A stretch of 64,000 nt of DNA from Planotetraspora silvatica (lineage in GTDB: Bacteria; Actinomycetota; Actinomycetes; Streptosporangiales; Streptosporangiaceae): assembly GCF_016863315.1 (NCBI RefSeq), contig NZ_BOOQ01000009.1, positions 248,001 through 312,000 of the forward strand. The letters run 5' to 3'. This document shows, piece after piece, positions 34,102 through 41,426 of this stretch; positions within the stretch are counted from its first letter, which is position 1; each line of letters opens with the position of its first letter. The notes below the pieces were generated by a model. The model was not told the origin of the DNA. It searched no databases and saw only the letters and a program-made list of their open reading frames with translations. The position numbers and the translations under genes were made by a program.

Positions 34102-35007
34102 ATGCGCAGCATCTGGAAAGGCGCCATCTCGTTCGGACTGGTCACCATCCCAGTGAAGTTGTACTCGGCGACCGAGCAGAAGGACGTCACCTTCCACCAG
34201 GTGCATCGGACGGACGGCGGGCGCATCAAGTACCGGCGGGTCTGCACCGTGGACGGCGAGGAGGTGCCGTACGCCGACATCGCCAAGGGATACGAGCTGG
34301 CCACGGGCGAGATCGTGGTGCTGACCGACGAGGACTTCGCCGACCTGCCGCTGACCACCTCGCGGCGGATCGACGTGCTGCAGTTCAGCCCCGCCGACCA
34401 GATCGACCCCATTTACTTCGCCAAGTCCTACTACCTCGAGCCCGACGCCCAGGGGGCCAAGCCGTACGTGCTGCTGCGCGACGCCCTGGAGCGGTCCGGC
34501 CAGGTGGCGATCGTGAAGGTGGCGCTGCGTCAGCGGGAGGCGCTCGCGACGCTCCGGGTCCGTGACGGGATCTTCGTGCTGGAGACGATGCTCTGGCCGG
34601 ACGAGGTTCGAGAGGTCGAGTTTCCGTTCCTGGAGGAGGACGTCGACATCCGGCCTCAGGAGCTCAAGATGGCCGAGTCCCTGATCGAGACCATGGTCGC
34701 CGACTTCGACCCGGGTGAGTATCGGGACGCCTATCGCGAGGCGCTCCAGCAGGTCATCGAGGCCAAGATCGAGGGGAAGGAGGTCGTCGCCGCAGAGGTT
34801 CCGTCCGAGACGGGGCCCGCCGTCGACCTGATGGCCGCGCTGCGCGCCAGCGTCGAGGCCGCGAAGAAAGAGCGGGAGGGAGGCCGGGAGGCGCCCGCCG
34901 CCAAGAGGAAGGCTCCCGGGAAGGCGTCTGAGAAGGCCGCGGAGAAGGCTGAGGAGAAATCTGAGGAGAAGGCGCCCGCGAAGCGGAGGACCCGCCGCTC
35001 GGCCTGA
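34102..35007 (+). CDS. ku: Ku protein, bacterial NHEJ end-binding
   Basis: 301 residues from ATG 34102; earlier ATGs in frame add a non-conserved leader. Ku core: MRSIWKGAISFGLVTIPVKLYSA, KYRRVCTVDGEEVPY, FAKSYYLEPD and LKMAESLIETMVADFDP. The last 40 residues are a Lys/Glu/Ala-rich tail (AKRKAPGKASEKAAEKAEEK), as in the long-tailed Ku proteins of actinomycetes where the tail aids DNA threading. It forms the homodimeric ring that recruits LigD to double-strand ends. Confidence 0.95.
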   Translation: MRSIWKGAISFGLVTIPVKLYSATEQKDVTFHQVHRTDGGRIKYRRVCTVDGEEVPYADIAKGYELATGEIVVLTDEDFADLPLTTSRRIDVLQFSPADQIDPIYFAKSYYLEPDAQGAKPYVLLRDALERSGQVAIVKVALRQREALATLRVRDGIFVLETMLWPDEVREVEFPFLEEDVDIRPQELKMAESLIETMVADFDPGEYRDAYREALQQVIEAKIEGKEVVAAEVPSETGPAVDLMAALRASVEAAKKEREGGREAPAAKRKAPGKASEKAAEKAEEKSEEKAPAKRRTRRSA

Positions 35008-35054
35008 GCCGCTCCGATGTCTCGCCGTCGTGTTGTTTTGTGATGTCTCGCTGT

Positions 35055-35089
35055 GAGGGCTCCGGTGGAAGTGATCCACCGGAGCCCTC
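35055..35089. terminator. Strong hairpin between ku and the small-protein cluster (GAGGGCTCC family)
   Basis: GAGGGCTCCGGTGG (35055-35068), 7-base loop, CCACCGGAGCCCTC (35076-35089): 14 perfect pairs. It lies 48 bases after the ku stop and about 157 bases beyond the stop of the convergent small gene, so it can serve either strand. No T-run on either side. Its arms match those at 35988-36028 and share the outer nine bases with 36761-36792. Confidence 0.7.
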
Positions 35090-35245
35090 GCCTCTACGCC
35101 CCTGGAGAACGGGCTCCAGTTTCCGCTGAGGGGCGGCCCATGAAAGGTCGATGCGTCATGAGGCCTGGTGCCCGTGTCATCCGGGCACTACGGTCTCCCC
35201 ACTCCTCAGTTCGGGGCGCGGAGCTCATCGCGACGGGCCGCGTGG

Positions 35246-35557
35246 TCAGCCGACGACGACGTCGGCGTCCGAGTTGCGAACGTTGATGTTGTTCAGCTGG
35301 CGGTGCTCGTTGTTGCGCCAGGTGGAGCGGAACCGGTTGTGGCAGCCACGCGACCAGCCGCGGTGGCAGCCGCCGCCACCGCAGCGGCGGTGGCCGCTGC
35401 GCCAGAAGCCGCCGCCGCCGCAGCCGCCGCCGCCCCAGCTGGAGACAGTGGTCGCGCTCGCGGTCGTGGTGGTGGTGGCAGCGCCGAGCGCGACGGCCCC
35501 ACCGGTCAGCGCCGTGCTGATCGCGAGCCCTGCGATGACGTTCTTGTACTTGGGCAT
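35246..35557 (-). CDS. Small secreted Gly/Cys/His/Arg-rich protein (cluster member A)
   Basis: 103 residues from ATG 35557 with AAGGGGGA 6 bases upstream. Signal peptide MPKYKNVIAGLAISTALTGG continues to a likely cut after TASA (about residue 35). The mature part is rich in Gly with four cysteines (46, 59, 64, 72): WGGGGCGGGGFWRSGHRRCG, CHRGWSRGCHNRFRSTWRNN, then an Asn-rich end. It shares its signal peptide, 5' leader and promoter blocks with the four genes upstream on the same strand but lacks the RDFSLIVTPFQ core of members C-E. No known family recognised; a cell-surface, metal-binding or matrix role is speculation. Confidence 0.72.
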   Translation of the reverse strand: MPKYKNVIAGLAISTALTGGAVALGAATTTTTASATTVSSWGGGGCGGGGFWRSGHRRCGGGGCHRGWSRGCHNRFRSTWRNNEHRQLNNINVRNSDADVVVG

Positions 35558-35778
35558 TGCGTGTCCCCCTTGAAAGGATTCGATTGCCCTTAATCGGCGC
35601 ATTTTCCGTCGAAAGAGAAAATGCCCCTGATAGCCCCTAATGGACTATCTTTCCCGCGCTGAGTTAATTGCCGGAAGAGTCGGATCACAAACGACCGGCG
35701 AGCGCTTTTGATGGCTTATTGTCTCTTTATAACCGAGCATAGACCATTAATGACGTTTTTGTCACGAAATGTCCGATT
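35558..35778 (-). promoter_or_regulatory. Conserved upstream region of small gene A
   Basis: Leader and promoter region, AT-richer than its surroundings, with blocks shared with genes B and E. Moving away from the start codon: CTTTCAAGGGGGA ribosome-site block; hairpin 35629-35649 (8 pairs, one wobble, loop ATTAG on the gene strand); block 1 at 35687-35720 (on + ACAAACGACC, then GCTTTT, then GCTTATT); block 2 at 35760-35778 (on + TGTCA, then ATGTCCGATT). On the gene strand block 1 gives CAATAAGC, a possible -10. The remaining bases to 36219 hold the terminator at 35988-36028 and no ORF I would call. Confidence 0.6.
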
Positions 35779-35987
35779 CAACGAAGCTGATCGAATGTGC
35801 TCCGTCCGTACCGTCCTCTGCGGTGCGTGGAGGCGGGAGGCGGGTGAAACGGCGCGCGGGCCTGAGTGGCCCGCTGGGGCATCGACGCAGCTCCCGCGGT
35901 ATTCCGGGGACCCGAGCGGCTTCGCTGTGCGCCTGGTCCCTCCTGGGCGGCGGGCGGGCTTTCCGAAGGAGCCCGGCGCGCGAAAAA

Positions 35988-36028
35988 GCGAGGGCTCCGG
36001 TGGATTGGTCATCCACCGGAGCCCTCGC
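35988..36028 (-). terminator. Intrinsic terminator downstream of small gene B (GAGGGCTCC family)
   Basis: 18 perfect pairs: GCGAGGGCTCCGGTGGAT (35988-36005), loop TGGTC, ATCCACCGGAGCCCTCGC (36011-36028). The + strand has AAAAA at 35983-35987, so on the minus strand the stem is followed by TTTTT: a classical intrinsic terminator for minus-strand transcripts from gene B, 190 bases beyond its stop. Confidence 0.85.
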
Positions 36029-36219
36029 CTTCGTGCCTGAGCTCGGATATTCGATTGAGAACGTTCTATGAGATAGCGGTCCTTAACGGGACCGCGTCAT
36101 TGAGGCCGACGCTTCACCGCTATGTCGAGAATCGAAATCAGAAGATCCGGGCGAACAGGGCATGCCGCTCGTCGGCTCCCCAACCCTGTCGCCGAAGCTC
36201 ATTCCGGAGCATGTCCGGA

Positions 36220-36447
36220 CTAGCGTCCCCAGTTGAACCGCTTGCAGTCCTTGTCGAACTCCGAGAAGTGGACGAAGGCGTTGTTGGCACCGACGGTGAA
36301 GTTGGTGCAGTCCTCGTCCTGGAAGCGGTTCTCGTGGTCCCAGCCGGTGGTGGCGGCGCTCGCGGAGGTGGCGCCCAGAGCGATGGCACCGCCGGCAAGC
36401 GCCGTGCTGATGGCAAGACCGGCCATGACGTTCTTGAGCTTGGGCAT
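36220..36447 (-). CDS. Small secreted acidic/aromatic protein (cluster member B)
   Basis: 75 residues from ATG 36447, AAGGGGGA site upstream. The signal peptide MPKLKNVMAGLAISTALAGG is almost identical to member A, with a likely cut after SASA (about residue 31). The mature part is only about 44 residues with two cysteines (47, 68) that could form one disulfide: TTGWDHENRFQDEDC, then NNAFVHFSEFDKDCKRFNWGR. It differs from the other mature parts, so only the export signal and control regions are shared. Function unknown. Confidence 0.7.
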   Translation of the reverse strand: MPKLKNVMAGLAISTALAGGAIALGATSASAATTGWDHENRFQDEDCTNFTVGANNAFVHFSEFDKDCKRFNWGR

Positions 36448-36665
36448 TGGGTGTCCCCCTTGAAAGGATCGGTTGCCCTTATTGCGACAATTTCTGAAAC
36501 GAGAAAGAATGTCGCTGACAGCCCCCTAAGAGGCTATCGTCCTGCGCTGTCTAGATTTCCAGCATTCGGGCCATACAAACGACGATCTGGTGCTTTTAGA
36601 TGCTTATTGACAGGCTGTGAACGGCCTTAGACTAATAGCGGTGGATATGTCGCATATGTCCGATT
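36448..36665 (-). promoter_or_regulatory. Conserved upstream region of small gene B
   Basis: Same architecture as gene A: the GATCCTTTCAAGGGGGACAC leader, hairpin 36517-36538 (7 pairs with one wobble, loop TCTTAGGG on the gene strand), block 1 at 36575-36608, block 2 at 36648-36665. The gap between block 1 and block 2 is 39 bases, identical to gene A. The hairpin stem sequence differs from A while pairing is kept. Bases 36666-37028 beyond it hold the hairpin at 36761-36792 and a stretch (36950-36978) similar to 37529-37556; no ORF there looks real. Confidence 0.6.
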
Positions 36666-36760
36666 CGGATCGCGACGACAGGCGGGGGATTGAGGGGCGG
36701 GGGAACGGGCGCGGCGGAGAAGATACGGGCCGAGAGGGCGGGCGCGGTGGAGAAATGGAG

Positions 36761-36792
36761 GAGGGCTCCGCGGACGATGCCGCGGAGCCCTC
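36761..36792. terminator. Hairpin downstream of small gene C (GAGGGCTCC family)
   Basis: GAGGGCTCCGCGG (36761-36773), 6-base loop, CCGCGGAGCCCTC (36780-36792): 13 perfect pairs. Outer arm identical to the hairpins at 35055 and 35988, inner pairs changed on both sides. It lies 237 bases beyond the stop of gene C on the minus strand; no U-run. Confidence 0.6.
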
Positions 36793-37028
36793 GCTCGTTG
36801 TCGTGTACGGAATGCACTCCCTGGGCCGTATGACGCGGCCAGGAAGGCGATGCGGACAGAAGGCACCTGGATTGCGGTTCCAGATCCATTGCGGTCACGG
36901 ACGGCCGTGATGCCCGTCGTGTCCTCTCCTGGTTTTCGTTCTCACCGGCTGACCGAGGTTCATCACAACCGCGATGTCCCCGCCGGTGCGGGACTGACTC
37001 ACTACTGGACGTGCGTCGGACACCCGGG

Positions 37029-37433
37029 TTACGGGACGGCGGTGACCGTCACGGTGACGACCGGAGCGGGCGTTCCGTAGTAGTGGCCCTCGGCCTCCGC
37101 CTTCGACTTGGAGTCGGTGTCCTGCTTCTGCTGCGGGACGGCCTGGTTGTCCGACTTCTGGAAAGGGGTGATGATCAGCGAGAAGTCACGCAGCAGGTGC
37201 TGACGCTGGTGCTGGTGCTCACGCGTGTGCTGGAACTCGTGGTTCCGGTTCCAGTTGCGGTTGTGGTTGCGGTGGCCACGGCCCCAGCCGGAGCCGCCGC
37301 AGCCGCCGCCGCAACCCGTGATGGTGGTGGCGCTCGCGGACGTGCTGGTGACAGCAGTTCCGAGGGCGACGGCCCCACCGGTCAGCGCGGTGCTGACAGC
37401 GAGGATCCCAACGAGGTTGGCGATCTTGGACAT
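37029..37433 (-). CDS. Small secreted His/Asn/Arg/Gln-rich protein (cluster member C)
   Basis: 134 residues from ATG 37433. Signal peptide MSKIANLVGILAVSTALTGG, likely cut after SASA (about 36). The mature part starts with a Gly/Cys knot (TGCGGGCGGSGWGRG), then a His/Asn/Arg/Gln tract (HRNHNRNWNRNHEFQHTREH, QHQRQH). The shared core LLRDFSLIITPFQKSDNQA (about 80-98) follows, then QKQDTDSKSKAEAE and a Val/Thr-rich end. About 60 percent of the mature residues match member E by eye. No known family recognised. Probably transcribed with D and E, since no promoter blocks precede it. Confidence 0.75.
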   Translation of the reverse strand: MSKIANLVGILAVSTALTGGAVALGTAVTSTSASATTITGCGGGCGGSGWGRGHRNHNRNWNRNHEFQHTREHQHQRQHLLRDFSLIITPFQKSDNQAVPQQKQDTDSKSKAEAEGHYYGTPAPVVTVTVTAVP

Positions 37434-37660
37434 ATCTCTTTCCCTTTCATGAGATTGGGCGATCCGTTGCTGCGGCCCGGGCGATGTCAGGGTGCGTGGA
37501 CGTCAGGGAGATGCCTGTGCCCGCTCAGTGACCGTGGTTCCTGGAACCGCGATGTCAGCGAGCACGGCATTCTCCGCTCAGCGACTCCCGCCCCGGATGA
37601 AACCGTGGCGAGCACGCACCCGCACCTCTCAGACCTGGATCAAGACACGACGGGCCTGTA

Positions 37661-38041
37661 TCAGTCCTCGGCTTCAGCCTCGGAGCGCGAGTCGGTGTCC
37701 GACTTCTGCCAGGGCGTGGCCTCGTTCTCGGACGACTGGAACGGCGTCACGATCAGCGAGAAGTCGCGCATGAGGTACTGGCGCTGGAACTCGAACTGGC
37801 GCGCGTGCTGACGCTGACGGCTGTGGTTCCAGTTGTGGTTGCGGTTGTGGTTGCGCCCCTCGCGGACGCACACCGACTTGTGGCAGACGGGCCGCGAGAC
37901 CGAAACCGGAGCCGGGGCCGGAGCGGGAACGCCGCCCATGACGACGGACGCGCTCGCGGAGGTGGCGCCGAGGGCGAGTGCCCCGCCCGACAGCGCGACG
38001 CTGGCGGCGAGAACGCCCATGATGTTGCTGAGCTTGGACAT
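37661..38041 (-). CDS. Small secreted His/Asn/Arg/Gln-rich protein (cluster member D)
   Basis: 126 residues from ATG 38041, AAAGGGAAA site upstream. Signal peptide MSKLSNIMGVLAASVALSGG, likely cut after SASA (about 32). The mature part has a Pro/Ala segment, two cysteines (53, 58: RPVCHKSVCVREG) in place of the Gly/Cys knot, then RNHNRNHNWNHSRQRQHARQ and FEFQRQ. The core YLMRDFSLIVTPFQSSENEA (about 89-108) and WQKSDTDSRSEAEAED follow. It lacks the C-terminal Tyr/Gly extension of C and E. Confidence 0.75.
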   Translation of the reverse strand: MSKLSNIMGVLAASVALSGGALALGATSASASVVMGGVPAPAPAPVSVSRPVCHKSVCVREGRNHNRNHNWNHSRQRQHARQFEFQRQYLMRDFSLIVTPFQSSENEATPWQKSDTDSRSEAEAED

Positions 38042-38293
38042 GTGCTTTTCCCTTTGATGTATGCGTTTCCCCACGCGAAGACGGCTCCACGTCGTTGTGG
38101 AATCGCCGCGGCGAGGGAGAAACAGGAGAGTGGGATGCGGGCGCCGAATTGCGGACGGCCTCCGGTGAATGTGCGCCGTGGAAATCCGCTTGACGATCGC
38201 GAGTTTTCGAAGATGCCCGTGACCGCCAGGTGTGGCGTCCCCCGGACGGGGTGAGCCTTACGGCGTCGGCGGCCACGGGCACTTCATTCGGTG

Positions 38294-38330
38294 CTCACGT
38301 CCCTGACCATCCGGTCAGGACGCCCGTGAG
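38294..38330 (-). terminator. Hairpin after small gene E
   Basis: Inner stem CCTGACC-ATCC-GGTCAGG (38302-38319) and outer stem CTCACG/CGTGAG (38294-38299 with 38325-38330) separated by an internal loop. Starts 12 bases beyond the gene E stop on the minus strand. No U-run, so it may attenuate rather than end transcription into D and C. Confidence 0.5.
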
Positions 38331-38341
38331 TCGGCGGCGTA

Positions 38342-38755
38342 TTAGCCGATGACGGGCGGCGCGACCGGAGCGGTCGTGCTCGTGCCGGCGCCCGGGCCGT
38401 AGTACTTCTCCTCGGCCTCAGCGTTCGACTTGGAGTCGGTGTCCTGCTTCTGCCACGGGGTGGCGTCGTTGTCGCTCTTCTGGAACGGCGTCACGACCAG
38501 GGTGAAGTCGCGCAGCAGGTACTGGCGCTGGTGCTGGTGCTGACGCTCGTGCTGCCACTGGTGGTTCCGGTTCCAGTTGCGGTTGTGGTTCCGGTGGCCA
38601 CGGCCCCAGCCGCCGCCGCCGCAGCCGCCGCCGCAGCCCATGACGGTGGTGGCGTTCGCGGTGCCGGCGGTGACAGCGGTACCGAGGGCGACGGCCCCGC
38701 CGGTCAGCGCGGTGCTGATGGCGAGGACTCCGACGAGGCTCTTGAAGTTGGGCAT
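38342..38755 (-). CDS. Small secreted His/Asn/Arg/Gln-rich protein (cluster member E)
   Basis: 137 residues from ATG 38755, AAGGGGGAA just upstream. Signal peptide MPNFKSLVGVLAISTALTGG, likely cut after ANA (about 35). The mature part has the Gly/Cys knot MGCGGGCGGGGWGRG, the tract HRNHNRNWNRNHQWQHERQH and the core YLLRDFTLVVTPFQKSDNDA (about 79-98). Then come WQKQDTDSKSNAEAEE and a Pro/Gly/Thr-rich end. First gene of the presumed E-D-C transcript; the only one of these three with the conserved promoter blocks. Confidence 0.77.
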   Translation of the reverse strand: MPNFKSLVGVLAISTALTGGAVALGTAVTAGTANATTVMGCGGGCGGGGWGRGHRNHNRNWNRNHQWQHERQHQHQRQYLLRDFTLVVTPFQKSDNDATPWQKQDTDSKSNAEAEEKYYGPGAGTSTTAPVAPPVIG

Positions 38756-38983
38756 TTCATTTCCCCCTTGAAAGGACTTACGTCCTATGCGCTGACATTG
38801 TCCAAATAGCTTGGAAAATGTTCTTCTGGCGACCCTTAGTGGGTCTTCCCTGCATTGTCTTGTTTTCCGCGTCAGCGGAGCGACAAACGGCGATCGGCGG
38901 CTTTTGCCATCTGCTTATCTCTTTATTGACGACGTTGAACCATTTCTGATCATTTTCATCGGAAATGTCATTTATGTCGGATT
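38756..38983 (-). promoter_or_regulatory. Conserved upstream region of small gene E
   Basis: Same order of elements as genes A and B: TCCTTTCAAGGGGGA leader, hairpin 38831-38845 (GACCC-TTAGT-GGGTC, 5 pairs, quite different stem sequence), block 1 at 38883-38919, block 2 at 38966-38983. Spacing start-to-hairpin is about 75 bases and hairpin-to-block 1 is 37 bases, against 71/37 in A and 69/36 in B. Bases 38984-39131 contain no further feature I can name. Confidence 0.6.
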
Positions 38984-39131
38984 TAGAATGTCCTAATATG
39001 AGCGATATTCACGGCTTTGTTCCCGGTTAATGGCGGCATGCCTGCAGGCCGTCCGGGTATGGGTGCGACCCATGGCAGGGCCGCACGGCAGGGGGCTATC
39101 GTCGAAACAGAAGGCGAACAGGGGAGGACGC

Positions 39132-40052
39132 GTGGGTGTCGAGCCGATTCCGTCGTGGCCGGGAGAGCTCATCGAGATGGGCGATACACGGGTCCACGTG
39201 AGATCCACACCCGGGGGCCCCGGAGAGGCCGCGGTGTTCGTCCACGGCCTGGCCGGCTCGGCCACCAACTGGACCGATCTCATGGGCGAACTCGCGGGCG
39301 ACGTCAGGGGATACGCCCTCGATCTGCCGGGAGCCGGCTATTCGCCCGAGCCCCTGGACGGCGACTACTCGGTGGACGGCCACGCGAGCGTGGTGGCGAA
39401 GGTGATCGAGCACGTCGGCAGGCCGGTCCACCTGTTCGGCAACTCCATGGGCGGGGCCGTCTCCGTCCGGGTGGCCGCGACGCGGCCCGACCTCGTCAGG
39501 TCGCTGACGCTGATCTCTCCGGCCCTGCCCGACCTGCTGCCCCGGTTCGGCCCGGCCCGCGTGGCCATGTCGGCCGCACCGCGCCTGGGCGAGATCGCGA
39601 TCAGGAAGCTCAACGGCGTCCCCGTCGATCGGCGCGTCCGGGCGACCCTCAGCTGGTGTTACGCCGACGGGAGCCGGGTCCATCCTCAGCGTCTCCGTGA
39701 GGCGGAGGAGGAGTTGCGGCGCCGTGACGGCCTGCCGTACGCGGCGGCGGCGATGGTCGGGTGCGCCCGGGCGATCGTGAACGAGTACTTCCGCGTCGGG
39801 CCCGGCAACCTGTGGAGGCAGGCCGCCCAGGTCACGGCCCCCACACTCGTCATCTACGGCCGCCGCGACCGGCTCGTCGACGCCAGGATGGCCCTGCGCG
39901 CGGGCCGGGTGTTCCCGGACGTCCGGCTCGTCACGCTCGCGAACGCGGCGCACGTCGCCCAGATGGAGTTCCCCGAGGCCGTCGCCAGGGAGGCGCGCCG
40001 GCTCATCGTCGAGACGGCCGCTCCACGGTTGTCCGCCGCGCGATCAGCCTGA
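39132..40052 (+). CDS. Alpha/beta-fold hydrolase
   Basis: 306 residues from GTG 39132 with GGGGAGG 4 bases upstream; GTG 39138 is an alternative. HG oxyanion turn VFVHGLAGSATNW, nucleophile GNSMGG (Ser about 110), acid in IYGRRDRLVD (about 253), catalytic His in NAAHVAQME (about 279). No signal peptide. Substrate unknown. Located 98 bases upstream of moeZ on the same strand. Confidence 0.88.
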   Translation: MGVEPIPSWPGELIEMGDTRVHVRSTPGGPGEAAVFVHGLAGSATNWTDLMGELAGDVRGYALDLPGAGYSPEPLDGDYSVDGHASVVAKVIEHVGRPVHLFGNSMGGAVSVRVAATRPDLVRSLTLISPALPDLLPRFGPARVAMSAAPRLGEIAIRKLNGVPVDRRVRATLSWCYADGSRVHPQRLREAEEELRRRDGLPYAAAAMVGCARAIVNEYFRVGPGNLWRQAAQVTAPTLVIYGRRDRLVDARMALRAGRVFPDVRLVTLANAAHVAQMEFPEAVAREARRLIVETAAPRLSAARSA

Positions 40053-40150
40053 TTGGGGAATGCGGGATACCCCGGTTAGGTTGTGAGAAGAGCTTGTGAT
40101 GGGCCCATGGAGCCGAGCGCGACCATTGGCGCGAAAACGGGAGTGGAACT

Positions 40151-41329
40151 GTGTCGTTGCCACCGCTGGTAGAGCCGGCAGCTGAGCTGACCGTCGACGA
40201 GGTGCGCCGCTACTCACGCCACCTGATCATCCCTGACGTGGGCATGGCGGGGCAGAAGCGGCTCAAGAACGCCAAGGTCCTGTGTGTGGGCGCGGGCGGT
40301 CTGGGCTCACCCGCCCTGCTGTACCTCGCCGCGGCCGGGGTGGGAACCCTCGGCATCGTCGACTTCGACATCGTGGACGAGTCGAACCTGCAGCGCCAGA
40401 TCATCCACGGCCAGTCCGACGTCGGCCGCCTCAAGGCGGAGTCGGCCGCGGCCAGCGTCCGCGAGGTCAACCCGAACGTCAACGTGGTGATCCACAACGT
40501 CGCCCTCACGACGGACAACGTGATGGACATCTTCTCGGGCTACGACCTGATCGTGGACGGGACGGACAACTTCGCCACCCGCTACATGGTGAACGACGCG
40601 GCCGTCCTCCTCGGCAAGCCGTACGTCTGGGGCTCGATCTACCGCTTCGACGGCCAGGCGAGCGTGTTCTGGTCCGAGCACGGCCCCTGCTACCGCTGCC
40701 TCTACCCGGAGCCCCCGCCTCCCGGCATGGTGCCGAGCTGCGCCGAGGGCGGCGTCCTCGGGGTGCTGTGCGCCTCGATCGGCTCCATCCAGGTCAACGA
40801 GGCCATCAAGATCATCACCGGCATCGGCGACCCTCTCGTCGGCCGCCTGATGATCTATGACGCGCTGGAGATGAAGTACCGCGACGTCAAGGTCCGCAAG
40901 GACCCGGAGTGCCCGCTGTGCGGCAAGAACCCCTCGATCACCGAGCTGATCGACTACGAGGCGTTCTGTGGCACGGTCTCCGACGAGGCGCAGCAGGCCG
41001 CCGCGGGCTCGACCATCACGGCGGCGGAGCTCAAGGACATGCAGGATCGGGGAGACGACATCTACCTGATCGACGTCCGGGAGCAGAACGAGTACGAGAT
41101 CGTCAACATCCCCGGCGCCGTGCTGATCCCCAAGGGCGAGTTCCTGAACGGATCCGCGCTGGAGGGCCTGCCGCAGGACAAGAAGATCGTCGTGCACTGC
41201 AAGTCGGGCGGCCGCTCCGCGGAGGTCCTGGCGGTTCTCAAGAACGCCGGCTTCGCCGACGCCGTCCACGTCGGCGGCGGCGTCCTGAGCTGGATCAAGA
41301 CCATCGACCCCAGCCTGCCGACCTACTGA
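40151..41329 (+). CDS. moeZ: Adenylyltransferase/sulfurtransferase MoeZ
   Basis: 392 residues from GTG 40151. N-terminal ThiF/E1-like domain (about 15-270) with the ATP-binding GAGGLGSPALLYLAAAGVG and zinc ligands CYRC and CPLC. C-terminal rhodanese domain (about 290-392) with active-site loop HCKSGGRS. It adenylates and then sulfurates the C-terminus of small sulfur-carrier proteins (MoaD-, CysO- or ThiS-type) for molybdopterin, cysteine and thiamine or thiolation pathways. Full two-domain length. Ends in a strong terminator. Confidence 0.95.
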   Translation: MSLPPLVEPAAELTVDEVRRYSRHLIIPDVGMAGQKRLKNAKVLCVGAGGLGSPALLYLAAAGVGTLGIVDFDIVDESNLQRQIIHGQSDVGRLKAESAAASVREVNPNVNVVIHNVALTTDNVMDIFSGYDLIVDGTDNFATRYMVNDAAVLLGKPYVWGSIYRFDGQASVFWSEHGPCYRCLYPEPPPPGMVPSCAEGGVLGVLCASIGSIQVNEAIKIITGIGDPLVGRLMIYDALEMKYRDVKVRKDPECPLCGKNPSITELIDYEAFCGTVSDEAQQAAAGSTITAAELKDMQDRGDDIYLIDVREQNEYEIVNIPGAVLIPKGEFLNGSALEGLPQDKKIVVHCKSGGRSAEVLAVLKNAGFADAVHVGGGVLSWIKTIDPSLPTY

Positions 41330-41352
41330 CCGGCATTCGCTGATCGGCTGAC

Positions 41353-41392
41353 GTACGGCCGTCGTCCTCGCTGAGCGAGGCGGCGGCCGTAC
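41353..41392. terminator. Strong terminator hairpin between moeZ and the convergent regulator gene
   Basis: An outer stem of 12 pairs (GTACGGCCGTCG with CGGCGGCCGTAC, one wobble), a single bulge, and an inner stem CCTCGC-TGA-GCGAGG. Followed on the + strand by GGGCGTTT. It can stop transcription from both sides. Confidence 0.8.
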
Positions 41393-41426
41393 GGGCGTTT
41401 CGGGGCGTCGCCGTCACCCTGGGCGG

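Noticed and set aside
35246-38755. Chaplin or rodlin family
   Set aside because: No chaplin Cys-x(n)-Cys spacing with GNSxxxxG repeats and no rodlin motif; His/Asn/Arg-rich tracts and the RDFxLxxTPFQ core do not match either.
38811-38996. 61-residue + strand ORF upstream of small gene E
   Set aside because: It lies across the conserved promoter blocks and hairpin of gene E, has no ribosome binding site and no counterpart upstream of genes A and B.
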